A DNA stretch of 54,948 nucleotides, taken from Oscillatoriales cyanobacterium. GTDB taxonomy: Bacteria > Cyanobacteriota > Cyanobacteriia > Cyanobacteriales > Microcoleaceae. Shown one piece after another: positions 7,095 to 16,026 of the stretch. The first letter of the stretch is position 1; every line of letters begins with the position of its first letter. A program made the position numbers and the translations under genes. Below the pieces are notes generated by a model. It saw nothing but the letters and a program-made list of their open reading frames with translations, was not told where the DNA came from and did no database searches. The DNA is taken from positions 1-54,948 of the forward strand of contig RDXX01000049.1 in NCBI GenBank assembly GCA_004292955.1. The letters are read 5' to 3'.

Positions 7095-10000
7095 ATGGAC
7101 AAACTTATCAAAATTCTGATAGTTGATGACGATGAAGTCGATCGCATGGCGGTCAAACGCTCGCTCAAGTCTGCTCGGGTTTCGGTAGAAGTTACTGAAG
7201 CCGAAGACTGCGCCGATGCTCTGGCAAAATTATTGGTGAGGAAAAGTTCTAGTATAGCAGCGGCGAAACTCTCGCATCCAGATAAATCTCAAAAGTTAAG
7301 CGAGGTTGAGGAAACAGACAATTCGCTGCTATTAAATCAGATATTTGACTGCAAATTTGACTGCGTATTCCTAGACTACCGCTTGCCAGACGGAGACGGA
7401 CTGAGTTTGGTAAAAAATGTACGGGAATCTGGGCTGAAAGTTCCGTTAATTGTACTTACCGGGCAAGGCGACGAACAAATTGCTGTGGAATTGATGAAGG
7501 CGGGAGCTTCTGATTATATCGCTAAAGGCAAGATGTCTGCTGAGAGTTTGTCGCGCAGTTTGCAGAATGCCCTTCGCGTTTACCGCGCCGAATCTCAGGC
7601 GTTTCATGCCAGTCAACAACTTAAGGAAAGCGAGGAAAGGTACAGGTTAGTTTTAGAGGGTGTAAATGACGGAATTTGGGATTGGGATTTAAGTAAAAAT
7701 GAGGTTTATTGGAACGATCGCCTTTTGGAAATTATCGGTTTGCCGCGAGAGCAATTTGGCAGCACGATGGATGCTCTCTACAGCCGCCTGCACCCCGATG
7801 ACAAGGACGGCATCGTCCGGGCGATCGCAGCTCATCTAGAACAAGCGATCGACTACAATGTAGAATTCCGGCTGCTGCACTCCTCAGGAGCTTACCGCTA
7901 CTGCACTTCCCAGGGCAAAGCCCAGCGAAATTCCCAAGGAAAAGCGCTGCGGATGGCCGGCATGATTAGCGATATTACCGATCGCAAACAAGCCGAAGAC
8001 GCGCTAGAAAGAGAACGGCAGCAACTGAAACAAATTATTACCTGCGTGCCGGTAGCAATGGCGATGTTCGATACCCAAATGCGCTATTTAGCTAACTCTC
8101 ACCAATGGCTGACTCAATTTAATTTCGAGTGGCAGTCCCTGACAAATCTCAGTCATTACGAATTGTTTCCAGATACGCCAAATCGCTGGAAAATGATGTA
8201 TCAAGAAGTGTTAAAGGGTGAGGTAATTTCTGTGAGCGAAGATGCTTGGGAACGAGCAGACGGCTCTGTTATATACCTGCGCTGGGCAGCTCACCCTTGG
8301 TACAATCCCGACGGCCAAGTGGGGGGAATGGTAATGGTAGCCGACAAGATTAATGAGTTGGTGGAAGCCCGAGAAACTGCCCTAGAAGCGAGCCGGGTAA
8401 AGTCGCAGTTTTTGGCGAACATGAGTCACGAAATTCGCACTCCGATGAATGGCGTTTTGGGCATGGCTCAATTGCTGCTGCGCGCTCCTCTGGAACCAAA
8501 ACAGCGGGAGTCGGCTCAGACTATTTACCGCAGTGCTGAACATTTGCTGAGCGTGATTAATGATATCCTCGATTTTTCTAAGATAGAAGCCGGAGAAATG
8601 CGGCTGGAAAAGGCAGATTTTGATTTGCATAGCTGCCTGGAATCGGTGATAGAAATGGTTGCACCTTTGGCTGAGGAAAAAAATATTGAATTGAATTTTT
8701 TAATTGACAGTGCGGTGCCTAAAAAGTTGGTGGGCGACTCGGGCAGGTTGAAGCAAATATTGCTCAATTTGACGGTAAATGCGATCAAATTTACCGATCG
8801 CGGCCAAGTCTTAGTTCACGTGACTGTGAAACGGGGCAACCGATTGGCAGACGGCAGACAAGGAGAAAGTTTGCTATTTTCGGTGCGCGATACTGGCATT
8901 GGAATTTCGCCGGAAGGGCAGACAAAACTGTTCCAATCTTTTTCTCAGGTAGACGCTTCTCCAACTAGGGCTTACGGCGGGACGGGTTTGGGTTTGGCTA
9001 TTTGCAAGCAGTTAGTCGAAATGATGGGAGGTGCCATTGGGATTCGCAGTTTTCTCGGCAACGGTTCGACATTTTGGTTTGCTGTACCTTTGGAAAAACA
9101 GTTGCAAGTTGAGCCTCAGACTGCCGAACTTGCTCTTAAGAAGCTGTTAGTAGTCTCGGGAAGCGCTTTGAAGAGGGCGGCGGTGCGATCGCTCGCTCAA
9201 AGGTGGGGCGCCCGCTGCTACGAAGCAGAAAGCGCTGCTGCTGCTTTGACTTGGTTGAAAAATGCCAATAGCAGCATTTCTGGGCATTCAGAGGAAGGCG
9301 AAAAAAGCTGCGATGCGGTGCTGGTGGACTTGCAAATGCCGGATTTGGATGCTGAGGAATTTGCCCGGAAAGTGCGATCGACCTCGACATTTGCCTCGTT
9401 AATCGCCATGACTGCTTTGCGGGAACAGCCGAAAGCTGAAGCACTTTGCTGTCATGGTTTTAGCGGCTATTTAATCGAGCCGGTGCGGCCTTCCCGCTTG
9501 CTTGAAGCTTTGCTGGCATCGGTTAAGGGAACGGGAGAGTTTGACAGCTTGGAGGCTGCTAATACTTGCAAATTACTAGGAGTCAATTCTCGATATGTTA
9601 CTCCCTATTCACCCTCATCTCTGAGAATATTGCTGGCGGAAGACCACCCGATCAATCAACAAGTTATTGTCGAACAGTTGACAGCTTTAGGCTATCATGC
9701 TGACTGCGCCTCCAACGGTCAAGAAGCGCTAGACTTGCTGGCACAAAAAAGCTATAATTTGGTGTTTATGGACTGTCAAATGCCAATACTTGACGGTTAT
9801 GAAACGACAAAAAAGTTAAGGGAGCGAGAAAAGGGCGATCGGCATACTTTTGTGATTGCTTTAACGGCTCACGCTATGCCGGGAGAACGAGAAAAGTGTC
9901 TGGCGGCGGGGATGGATGATTATCTCAGCAAACCTGTAGATTTAGATACTTTGGCCGTGGCGCTGAAAAAATATGAATCCCAAAATGTTGAGTTTAAAAA

Positions 10001-10535
10001 TAAGTATGGAGTTAAAGGTATTAATTTGGTACAAAATCCTCAATTAGAAACAAATTATCCAGAAGTTTTGGAAGCAGCAATGCCTGTGGCTGTGCCGGCA
10101 CCAAGGGCGATTCCCTGCGGGATAGCTTCGCTTCACGAACTTCAAGCTTGGGAACACGCAGACTGCGACGGACTGTTCGACCAAAGCAGATTGCAGCAAC
10201 TCGGACAGGTTAATGTCAAATTGCCCGAGCGACTCTTGCAAGCATTTGTGGGAAACGCACAAGCTGATGTGGCTGCTGCCAAAATAGCCGCAGAAGCTAA
10301 AGATTGGTCAACTGTGGAATATCAAGCTCACCGTCTCAAGGGAACTTCTGCAAATGTGGGAGTTGCTCAGATGTCGGATTTAGCAGCACAATTGGAGCAT
10401 CAGGCGCGAGGCTTTCAATCTCAACCGCCAGCTTCGGGATTGTCAACTATTGAGAGGGTTGAAAGCATATTAGCGAGTTTGTCCAGTCATTTAGCCAGAG
10501 TTCAAGAGTTTGTGGAAACTCGAATGTTTGGTTAA
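7095..10535 (+). CDS. Hybrid sensor histidine kinase (REC-PAS-PAS-HisKA-HATPase-REC-REC-HPt)
   Basis: A 1146-residue phosphorelay kinase with no transmembrane segment, so probably cytoplasmic. Domain order: receiver (7-165, Asp94 in [11 protein letters not shown]), PAS (185-305, ending [11 protein letters not shown]), second PAS (310-425), HisKA with His445 ([12 protein letters not shown]), HATPase (N box [11 protein letters not shown] near 568, G boxes DTGIGIS and GGTGLGLAI), a degenerate receiver (685-812), an intact receiver (843-965, Asp893 in [11 protein letters not shown], Lys947 in SKPVD), and HPt with His1079 ([14 protein letters not shown]). In the middle receiver the acidic pair is replaced by SGS and the Lys by Glu (LIEPV), so it is probably a pseudoreceiver. 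The linker near residue 1005-1015 is encoded by a palindromic interspersed repeat. The stand-alone receiver upstream is a likely partner. The start ATG begins [16 protein letters not shown] directly. Confidence 0.95.
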   Translation: MDKLIKILIVDDDEVDRMAVKRSLKSARVSVEVTEAEDCADALAKLLVRKSSSIAAAKLSHPDKSQKLSEVEETDNSLLLNQIFDCKFDCVFLDYRLPDGDGLSLVKNVRESGLKVPLIVLTGQGDEQIAVELMKAGASDYIAKGKMSAESLSRSLQNALRVYRAESQAFHASQQLKESEERYRLVLEGVNDGIWDWDLSKNEVYWNDRLLEIIGLPREQFGSTMDALYSRLHPDDKDGIVRAIAAHLEQAIDYNVEFRLLHSSGAYRYCTSQGKAQRNSQGKALRMAGMISDITDRKQAEDALERERQQLKQIITCVPVAMAMFDTQMRYLANSHQWLTQFNFEWQSLTNLSHYELFPDTPNRWKMMYQEVLKGEVISVSEDAWERADGSVIYLRWAAHPWYNPDGQVGGMVMVADKINELVEARETALEASRVKSQFLANMSHEIRTPMNGVLGMAQLLLRAPLEPKQRESAQTIYRSAEHLLSVINDILDFSKIEAGEMRLEKADFDLHSCLESVIEMVAPLAEEKNIELNFLIDSAVPKKLVGDSGRLKQILLNLTVNAIKFTDRGQVLVHVTVKRGNRLADGRQGESLLFSVRDTGIGISPEGQTKLFQSFSQVDASPTRAYGGTGLGLAICKQLVEMMGGAIGIRSFLGNGSTFWFAVPLEKQLQVEPQTAELALKKLLVVSGSALKRAAVRSLAQRWGARCYEAESAAAALTWLKNANSSISGHSEEGEKSCDAVLVDLQMPDLDAEEFARKVRSTSTFASLIAMTALREQPKAEALCCHGFSGYLIEPVRPSRLLEALLASVKGTGEFDSLEAANTCKLLGVNSRYVTPYSPSSLRILLAEDHPINQQVIVEQLTALGYHADCASNGQEALDLLAQKSYNLVFMDCQMPILDGYETTKKLREREKGDRHTFVIALTAHAMPGEREKCLAAGMDDYLSKPVDLDTLAVALKKYESQNVEFKNKYGVKGINLVQNPQLETNYPEVLEAAMPVAVPAPRAIPCGIASLHELQAWEHADCDGLFDQSRLQQLGQVNVKLPERLLQAFVGNAQADVAAAKIAAEAKDWSTVEYQAHRLKGTSANVGVAQMSDLAAQLEHQARGFQSQPPASGLSTIERVESILASLSSHLARVQEFVETRMFG

Positions 10536-10767
10536 TATTTAAGTTGTTAGATACGTCGGCAATTATAGTCGGCGATTAAAATCGCACGCCAAACAAACGA
10601 TGTCCGCGACTCGACTTCGCTCGCCGAACACCTCGGCTGACTCAAGAAAACAAGGTAATTTTAACCGCACGGTCTAATTATCTTCAACCCGCGCACCATC
10701 CGGGTTTTGTCTGTATAGACGCGGTTTCAACCGCCCAGTCTTTAAGAAAAAATCGATGAGTTAACCT
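10536..10767. repeat. Intergenic region with palindromic repeats
   Basis: The gap holds imperfect dyads, e.g. GGCGATTAAAATCGC near 10571 and GCGGTTTCAACCGCC near 10722, the latter related to the dyad near position 32. No ORF or promoter could be supported. Confidence 0.5.
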
Positions 10768-13077
10768 ATGACTTACGATACCGATACAAACCCTGTTTCA
10801 CATAGCGAACCATTAGAAAATAATGGAGAAATTCTAACGCCTTTGATGGCTTTTGCTCGGGAAGTTTTATTACATGAAAACAATCCTCTTGCTGGGGAAA
10901 GTTATGTAAATGCTGTGCCATGTGCGCCCGAAGAAATCAATGAATTTTCTGTTGATAGTCTGGTGGCCAAAATAGCTCGGTGCTGTCGGGAAAGCAAAAT
11001 AGGCAAAAAATTACCAACGGCTTTTTACGTTCACATTTCGGCATTGTCAGCACTCAATCCTGTCTTGGTAATTTACGAAAATTGTGCCAGACGCCATCTC
11101 GAAAATATTGATGAAGCAACTTTAGTTAAGTTTTCCCTCAATCAACCTAAAATATCTTATCTTTTTTACCCCGATTTCGATACAGACGCTCACCCTGCTT
11201 TACAAACCAGCATCCAAATTAATCTGGAAACAGCGGAAGTTAAATATTTCGATTACAGCAACAGTGAAAATCCCCCGGTTTTGCACCGCAAAGAAACTTT
11301 TGTGACACCGGATTATCCCAATTACGAGAAGTTTGCTCGACTGACTCGCTGCGAGGAAGGATGGGGACTGCTGGACAATACAAGCGCGATCGGCACTCGC
11401 GATGGTTGGCTTAAATATTTGGGATATTGCGGTGTTGAAATCCACGATCATGCTGTTGTCGAGCGTTTGAAACAGGAGAATAGCGAGTTATCAATTCCCA
11501 AGATTGAGCGGCACAAAGCTGCGATGGTACGCAACTCTATTTCTAAACCTGTGCGTCTAGTTTTGGAATCTGATTTGTTTGTTGATGGAATGACTTTTTT
11601 TGATTACGGCTGTGGCTACGGTGGCGATGTTAAATATATTGCCCAAGAGGGTTATGTTGCTGCGGGTTGGGACCCATACTATCAGCCGGATACTCCGCAA
11701 ATTGGTGCGGATATTGTGAATATTGGTTATGTAATTAATGTGATTGAATCTTTGGCGGAACGCCGAGAATCTTTGCTAAATGCTTGGGAATTAACTAAGA
11801 ATTTATTGGTGGTGGCGGCTCAGGTTTTGATTGATGATGGCGATAGAGGTCAAATTGCTTACGGGGATGGGGTGATCACTTCTCGCAATACTTTTCAGAA
11901 GTATTACGAGCAGGAAGAGTTGAAGGTTTATATCGATCAAGTTTTGAATGTTGATGCGATTCCTGTGGCTTTGGGGATCTATTTTGTGTTTCGGGATGCG
12001 GCGGAGGGTGAGGGTTTTCGGGCTTCTCGGTTTCGATCGCGCTTATCGACTCCCAGAGTGCGATCGCAAGTCAAGCGCTTTGAGGATTACGAGGAAATGC
12101 TGGCTCCTTTGATGGCGTTTGTGAGCGATCGCGGCCGCCTCCCGGTGAAGGGCGAATTAGCCGAAGAAGCGCCAATCAAGGAAGAATTTCACAGTTTTAA
12201 CCGCGCTTGGCGGGTGATTTTGCAAGCAACGGATGCGGATGATTGGGAGACTATCGCCGACAAGCGCCGCCAGGATTTGCTAGTATATCTCGCTCTCAAC
12301 GGTTTAGGCGATCGCCCTCCGATGCGGCGGCTTCCGGCTCAAATCCGCAATGACATCAAGGGTTTGTTTGACAGTTATCACAGGGCTTGCACTTTGGCAG
12401 ATTTAATGCTATATAGCCTGAGCAAACCGGATATTGTGGCGGACTGTTGCGAGGATAGTGCGATCGGCTACAAACTCCCCGGTTCCCTTTCGGTTCACGT
12501 CTCTGCATTAGAAGAACTAGACCCTTTATTGCGACTCTACGAAGGCTGTGCCAACCGGACAATCGGCAGACTTGACGGCGCGACAATCATCAAATTTTAT
12601 GCTAATAAACCGAAAATTTCCTATTTATTTTATCCCGATTTTGATACCGATCCACATCCAGTTCTTCACACTTCCATGCACATCAATTTGCGCGGTCTTT
12701 CTGTCGGCTATCAAGACTATTCTAATTTGTCTAATCCGCCAATTTTAGTTAGAAAAGAAGCTTTTGTATCATCTAGTTATCCGCATTATCAGAAGTTTGC
12801 GAAGCTCAGTCGCCAAGAGGAAAAGTTGGGAATTTTTGATAAGTCCGGTGGATTTAAGGAGCGGGAATTGCTGAACAGTTTGGAGGAAAGTTGCGTCAAA
12901 ATCAAGGGTCATCGCTTGTTTTGGCGATCGGATTCCGACCCAGAAAAATTGAAAATGCTGCAAACAACTGCGTCGGAACGTCATCAGCAAAAGATTGAGG
13001 TTAATGCGGGAAAGAGTGAAGGAACCGCAGAGGACACAGAGAGCACAGAGGATGGAAAAGAAGAGGGAGAGGAATAG
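10768..13077 (+). CDS. DNA phosphorothioation-associated putative methyltransferase
   Basis: The 769-residue protein matches, by recalled sequence pattern, the family called DNA phosphorothioation-associated putative methyltransferase; the reaction is not established. Seen: a SAM-dependent methyltransferase core with FFDYGCGYGGDVKY (277-290) and GWDPYYQP (300-307), followed by NVIESLAERRE and LLVVAAQVLID. About 160 residues preceding the core (65-225; KLPTAFYVHISAL, KISYLFYPDFDTD, FDYSNSENPP) recur at the C-terminus (552-715; KLPGSLSVHVSAL, KISYLFYPDFDTD, QDYSNLSNPP), so the protein carries an internal duplication. The C-terminal 18 residues are acidic and encoded by an ACCGCAGAGGACACAGAG-type dispersed repeat, and may be an extension. 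No dnd or pbe-like genes are within the window, so it is an orphan here. Phage defence is possible but is inference. Confidence 0.8.
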   Translation: MTYDTDTNPVSHSEPLENNGEILTPLMAFAREVLLHENNPLAGESYVNAVPCAPEEINEFSVDSLVAKIARCCRESKIGKKLPTAFYVHISALSALNPVLVIYENCARRHLENIDEATLVKFSLNQPKISYLFYPDFDTDAHPALQTSIQINLETAEVKYFDYSNSENPPVLHRKETFVTPDYPNYEKFARLTRCEEGWGLLDNTSAIGTRDGWLKYLGYCGVEIHDHAVVERLKQENSELSIPKIERHKAAMVRNSISKPVRLVLESDLFVDGMTFFDYGCGYGGDVKYIAQEGYVAAGWDPYYQPDTPQIGADIVNIGYVINVIESLAERRESLLNAWELTKNLLVVAAQVLIDDGDRGQIAYGDGVITSRNTFQKYYEQEELKVYIDQVLNVDAIPVALGIYFVFRDAAEGEGFRASRFRSRLSTPRVRSQVKRFEDYEEMLAPLMAFVSDRGRLPVKGELAEEAPIKEEFHSFNRAWRVILQATDADDWETIADKRRQDLLVYLALNGLGDRPPMRRLPAQIRNDIKGLFDSYHRACTLADLMLYSLSKPDIVADCCEDSAIGYKLPGSLSVHVSALEELDPLLRLYEGCANRTIGRLDGATIIKFYANKPKISYLFYPDFDTDPHPVLHTSMHINLRGLSVGYQDYSNLSNPPILVRKEAFVSSSYPHYQKFAKLSRQEEKLGIFDKSGGFKERELLNSLEESCVKIKGHRLFWRSDSDPEKLKMLQTTASERHQQKIEVNAGKSEGTAEDTESTEDGKEEGEE

Positions 13078-13115
13078 GAATAGTCATGGAAACGGAGTAT
13101 AATTTTAGTCGAAAT

Positions 13116-13182
13116 GAGGAGACGGCTTGGCCTTAGTCCCTACAATTAATCACGGTAGGGACTAAGGCCAAGCCGTCTCCTC
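13116..13182. repeat. 28-base perfect hairpin element
   Basis: The arms 13116-13143 and 13155-13182 are exact inverted repeats (GAGGAGACGGCTTGGCC...) around an 11-base loop. It could act as a terminator for the methyltransferase gene 38 bases upstream, but there is no U-tract. A half copy of the arm occurs at 45193-45220, so it belongs to a dispersed family. Confidence 0.85.
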
Positions 13183-13191
13183 TTATCATTC

Positions 13192-13336
13192 CGGTGTAAC
13201 CGGAATTGATATGACATCGGTGCAACCGGAATTGATATGACATCGGTGCAGAGATTCAAGAATATGCCGCAAACAACCCGGTTTCCGATCAAAACCCTAC
13301 ATCAAATCAAGAGATATTGACGAAACCGGGTTGTTT
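13192..13336. repeat. 26-base tandem repeat plus GAAACCGGGTTG inverted repeat
   Basis: Two copies of a 26-base unit beginning CGGTG(T/C)AACCGGAATTG lie at 13192-13243. They are followed by exact 15-base inverted repeats AAACAACCCGGTTTC (13271-13285) and its complement (13322-13336). The latter core is shared with the hairpin near clpP (33669-33734). The hairpin lies 42 bases from the RTX stop codon and might terminate that minus-strand transcript. Confidence 0.75.
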
Positions 13337-13377
13337 ATCCCAGCGGATAAGTTCCTAAGTAGATGAGCAACCAAGTC

Positions 13378-14124
13378 CTAAATACTGATGAAATTTTCTG
13401 CTGTCAGGCTGGCTGGTGTAATTTGAGATTGTCCTGTTTGTAGATTATTCACACGAGCGATCGTCCGCCCCGTTGATCTGAGTGTAATCAGTAGATCGCG
13501 ATCATTGTTAATAGCGATTGCTCCTGACCACGGAGCAAACTGTCTGTCAAGTAAATCATTATTTGCCCGATTATTAGCAACCTCTCTTGGTATAGTTGAG
13601 ATTTGTAGGTCGTTGAACGATAAACCACCGCCAAGAGCAATCTTGTCTTCACCGAGAACGAAGTCAAATAAGTGATCGAAAGAGTTGGTAGCTAGCTCAT
13701 TTTGAACCACAAAGGTGTCTCGTCCGGGGCCACCTGTCAAAATGTCAAACCCCCCATCACCAGACAAGAAATCGTCTCCATCACCTCCAGAGATCCGATC
13801 GTTGTCTCGTCCGCCAAACATTCGATCGTCACCTCGATCGCCAGTCAGATCGTCTGTGCCAAGATTGCCGAAAATCAAGTCGTTATCCAATCCCCCGGAG
13901 AGCTCATCTCCATCTTGGCCACCATAGATCGTATCGGAACCTGCCCCGCCCCGTAGCGTGTCACGGCCAAGATTCCCGAACAGCTCATCATTGCCACCAA
14001 AGCCATTGATGAAGTCATTGCCACCGAGGCCAAAGGTGCGACGACCATTATCAGTGTCAGTGATAACATCATCACTATCCGTACCCTGTGCATTGGGGTC
14101 AGCAGAAATGTTGATCCGAGCCAT
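13378..14124 (-). CDS. RTX (hemolysin-type calcium-binding repeat) protein
   Basis: The 248-residue protein is dominated by about nine glycine/aspartate nonapeptides of GGxGxDxLx type between residues 32 and 140 (for example GGNDFINGFGGNDELFG, GGAGSDTIYGG, GGDGDDFLSGDGG), which fold into a Ca2+-binding beta-roll. It ends with the usual post-roll segment GGPGRDTFVVQN...FDFVLGEDKIAL. There is no N-terminal signal peptide; RTX proteins normally use a C-terminal type I secretion signal, consistent with the uncharged C-terminus. No catalytic domain is present, so it may be a surface or secreted structural protein. No type I transporter genes are nearby. It lies divergently from brnT. Confidence 0.9.
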   Translation of the reverse strand: MARINISADPNAQGTDSDDVITDTDNGRRTFGLGGNDFINGFGGNDELFGNLGRDTLRGGAGSDTIYGGQDGDELSGGLDNDLIFGNLGTDDLTGDRGDDRMFGGRDNDRISGGDGDDFLSGDGGFDILTGGPGRDTFVVQNELATNSFDHLFDFVLGEDKIALGGGLSFNDLQISTIPREVANNRANNDLLDRQFAPWSGAIAINNDRDLLITLRSTGRTIARVNNLQTGQSQITPASLTAENFISI

Positions 14125-14313
14125 TATTTCTCAATTGTTTAAGGTTGAACGGATACATCCTAACCGATTCGGTGGACGAACCAAGACATCTGTACGATCC
14201 CAGGAATCGCCAATGCCGATCGTGGTTCAAGTCTTTGAAGGAGGCAACGTAGAACTCCGCAAAGTAAATATGGTCTAAGAAATCACTGCACCAGACCGTA
14301 CTATGATAACGTA

Positions 14314-14363
14314 TTGACATTGTAAATACATTTTACCTATACTAAGGAGTATGAATGTATACT
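14314..14363 (+). promoter_or_regulatory. brnTA promoter and probable BrnA operator
   Basis: TTGACA (14314-14319) and TATACT (14338-14343) with an 18-base spacer form a near-consensus sigma70-type promoter. AAGGAG (14344-14349) lies immediately after the -10 box and abuts the brnT ATG at 14351, so a start about 7 bases after the -10 would give a nearly leaderless mRNA. Half-sites ATACT (339-343), AGTAT (348-352) and ATACT (359-363 of 14xxx) alternate in orientation around the -10 and start codon and fit an autoregulatory ribbon-helix-helix operator. Confidence 0.6.
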
Positions 14364-14647
14364 TCATGCTCAATGGCATTACCTTTGTATGGGATGACGG
14401 AAAAGCGCGGATTAATCCCCTAAATCATGATGGGATTACTTTTCAACAAGCTGCTGAATCCTTCTTTGACCCATTTCTAGTTGTCGTTGATGCCAGCCGC
14501 AATGACGAAGCGCGTGATGCTGTGATTGGGCTAGATAGTCGGTGGAATCTATTGTATGTGGTTCACATTGAGCGTGAAGAGAATGTCATTCGGATTATTT
14601 CAGCACGTAAAGCAACTCGTCAAGAGAGGGCAGAGTATGAAAGTTGA
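14351..14647 (+). CDS. brnT: BrnT-family ribonuclease toxin
   Basis: BrnT toxins are small RelE-fold ribonucleases neutralised by BrnA. The 98-residue protein has the family pattern ITFVWDDGKARINPLNHDGI (9-28), QQAAESFFDP and the C-terminal RIISARKATRQERAEYE that includes the usual catalytic arginines. The first ATG is used; a second ATG at residue 6 is possible. Its end overlaps brnA by 11 bases, so translation is coupled, toxin first, as is standard for brnTA. The reading frame is intact. It sits in a patch of accessory and broken genes, which suggests horizontal acquisition. Confidence 0.88.
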   Translation: MNVYFMLNGITFVWDDGKARINPLNHDGITFQQAAESFFDPFLVVVDASRNDEARDAVIGLDSRWNLLYVVHIEREENVIRIISARKATRQERAEYES

Positions 14648-14930
14648 AGCATTAAAGCAGCGATTAAACCGCAACCGTCCAATGACTAGCGTGACTATCC
14701 GTATGCCCGAAGATGTTGTGGAAGACCTGAAGAAAGTTGCACCATTGTTGGGTTTTTCGGGTTATCAGCCATTAATTCGTGCTTATATTGGTCAAGGTTT
14801 GCGCGTTGATTTAGAACGATTTGAGAGCGAGACAGTGACAGCCCTAGTCGCAAGTTTGAAGCGTCGAGGTGTCAGTGATGCAGTGATTGATGAGGCATTA
14901 AAGGAAGTCCTTCGTGCTAAATCCTGTTAA
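14637..14930 (+). CDS. brnA: BrnA-family antitoxin
   Basis: The 97-residue protein begins MKVEALKQRLNRN at the ATG inside the brnT stop region. It contains a ribbon-helix-helix type segment MTSVTIRMPEDVVEDLKKVA followed by GFSGYQPLIRAYIGQGLR, the BrnA C-terminal DNA-binding fold, and an Ala/Val-rich helical end. It should bind BrnT and repress the operon promoter, probably through the half-sites around 14339-14363. A longer upstream frame (from 14556) exists but runs through brnT in another frame and is not preferred. Confidence 0.87.
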   Translation: MKVEALKQRLNRNRPMTSVTIRMPEDVVEDLKKVAPLLGFSGYQPLIRAYIGQGLRVDLERFESETVTALVASLKRRGVSDAVIDEALKEVLRAKSC

Positions 14931-14943
14931 TAGAGTAATAGTC

Positions 14944-15553
14944 ATGGAAATGGAAGAATACTTAAAAGTGAGTGAGTGAATTTATTGATTGGCAACATCC
15001 CAAAATTATGGAATGTGCTAAACAAATCGCATCGGGACATGAGACACCAAGGGCGATCGCAAAAGCGTGTTTTGAGTGGGTTCGAGATGAAATTCGTCAC
15101 AGTTATGACTATCAAATGAGTCCTGTTACCTGTCGAGCTTCCGATGTTCTTCAGCACAAAACAGGTTATTGTTATGCGAAAAGTCACTTGTTAGCAGCGT
15201 TACTAAGAGCAAATGACATTCCGGCCGGTCTTTGTTACCAGCGGTTGAGTATTGACGATCGAGGTGCGCCTTACTGTTTGCACGGTTTCAATGCTATCCA
15301 TTTACCTGAAGTTGGCTGGTATCGGGTTGATGCCAGAGGTAATAAAGAAGGAGTCAACGCTCAATTCACTCCACCTCAGGAACAGTTAGCGTTTAAGATT
15401 CAGTTTCCATAAGAGGCGGATTTTCCAGCCATATTCTCAAAGCCACTTCAAGTCGTTATAGAAGCATTACAAGGACAGAATAAATGGGATGATATGCCTC
15501 GCAATCTCCCAGACATTTCGTTGGAGTCTGCGAAGAGTTATGGCTTGTGGTGA
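14944..15553 (+). pseudogene. Transglutaminase-like protein, broken by 4-base duplication and nonsense codon
   Basis: The core (14972-15412) encodes a cysteine-protease-like transglutaminase domain with Cys67 (GYCYAKSH), His104 (HGFNAIH) and Asp120 (RVDARGN), counted from GTG 14972. Two lesions are visible. At 14968-14979 GTGA occurs three times in tandem; removing one copy joins ATG-14944 (MEMEEYLKVS) to EFIDWQHP in frame, which is how related proteins begin. At 15410 a TAA interrupts the frame, but reading continues in the same frame for 46 codons (EADFPAIF..., NKWDDMPRNLPD) to TGA at 15551, matching the family C-terminus. The truncated core could still be translated from GTG. An assembly error is less likely given two separate lesions. 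Confidence 0.75.
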
Positions 15554-15594
15554 TATAACACAACACGGCATCTCATTACAAAAGTCACTGTCTT

Positions 15595-16026
15595 ATGAAC
15601 GCAGACGATCGCAAAATGATGCTGACACACTACCACCACATGGCTTGGAATGCGCGTTTGCGATCGTCAACCGGCTCTCCGGTTCTCACCACAATGATCT
15701 CAGTGTTCGTAACTCTGCTTTCACTCGCTTTAGTGTGGGCCAGCGGAGCGACTAATCGGGGCTCCATTCCCGCATTCAATTCTCTTCCACAATGGGCTTG
15801 GTTCGGTGGGGTTTTTGCAGCATACTATCTTGTTGCATCATTGATCGCAATCCCGAAATTAGGTGTGGCGGTGGTTTTTTCATTGGTGATTGCCGGACAG
15901 ATGATTGCGGCACTTGTCTTGGATTCTACTGGCGCATTTGGTGTTACCCAGATTTCTCTCAGCGTGTCTCGCATCTTAGGAACTGCATTATTGCTGATTG
16001 GAGTAATCCTGATTCAAAAACAGTGA
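15595..16026 (+). pseudogene. DMT-family (YdcZ/DUF606-like) transporter, N-terminally truncated
   Basis: The 143-residue frame from NARLRSSTGSPVLTTMIS onward matches the small DMT transporters of the YdcZ type, with four hydrophobic segments (about 32-50, 67-86, 88-108, 118-140). Family members begin with a hydrophobic helix ending in Q-G-x-NARLR, but here the first 18 residues (MNADDRKMMLTHYHHMAW) are hydrophilic, so the first membrane helix is missing or has been replaced. It follows the broken transglutaminase gene by 41 bases. It may be expressed from ATG 15595 but is probably a remnant. Confidence 0.6.

Noticed and set aside
13702..13956. Open frames opposite the RTX gene
   Set aside because: They are antisense shadows produced by the repetitive Gly/Asp codons.
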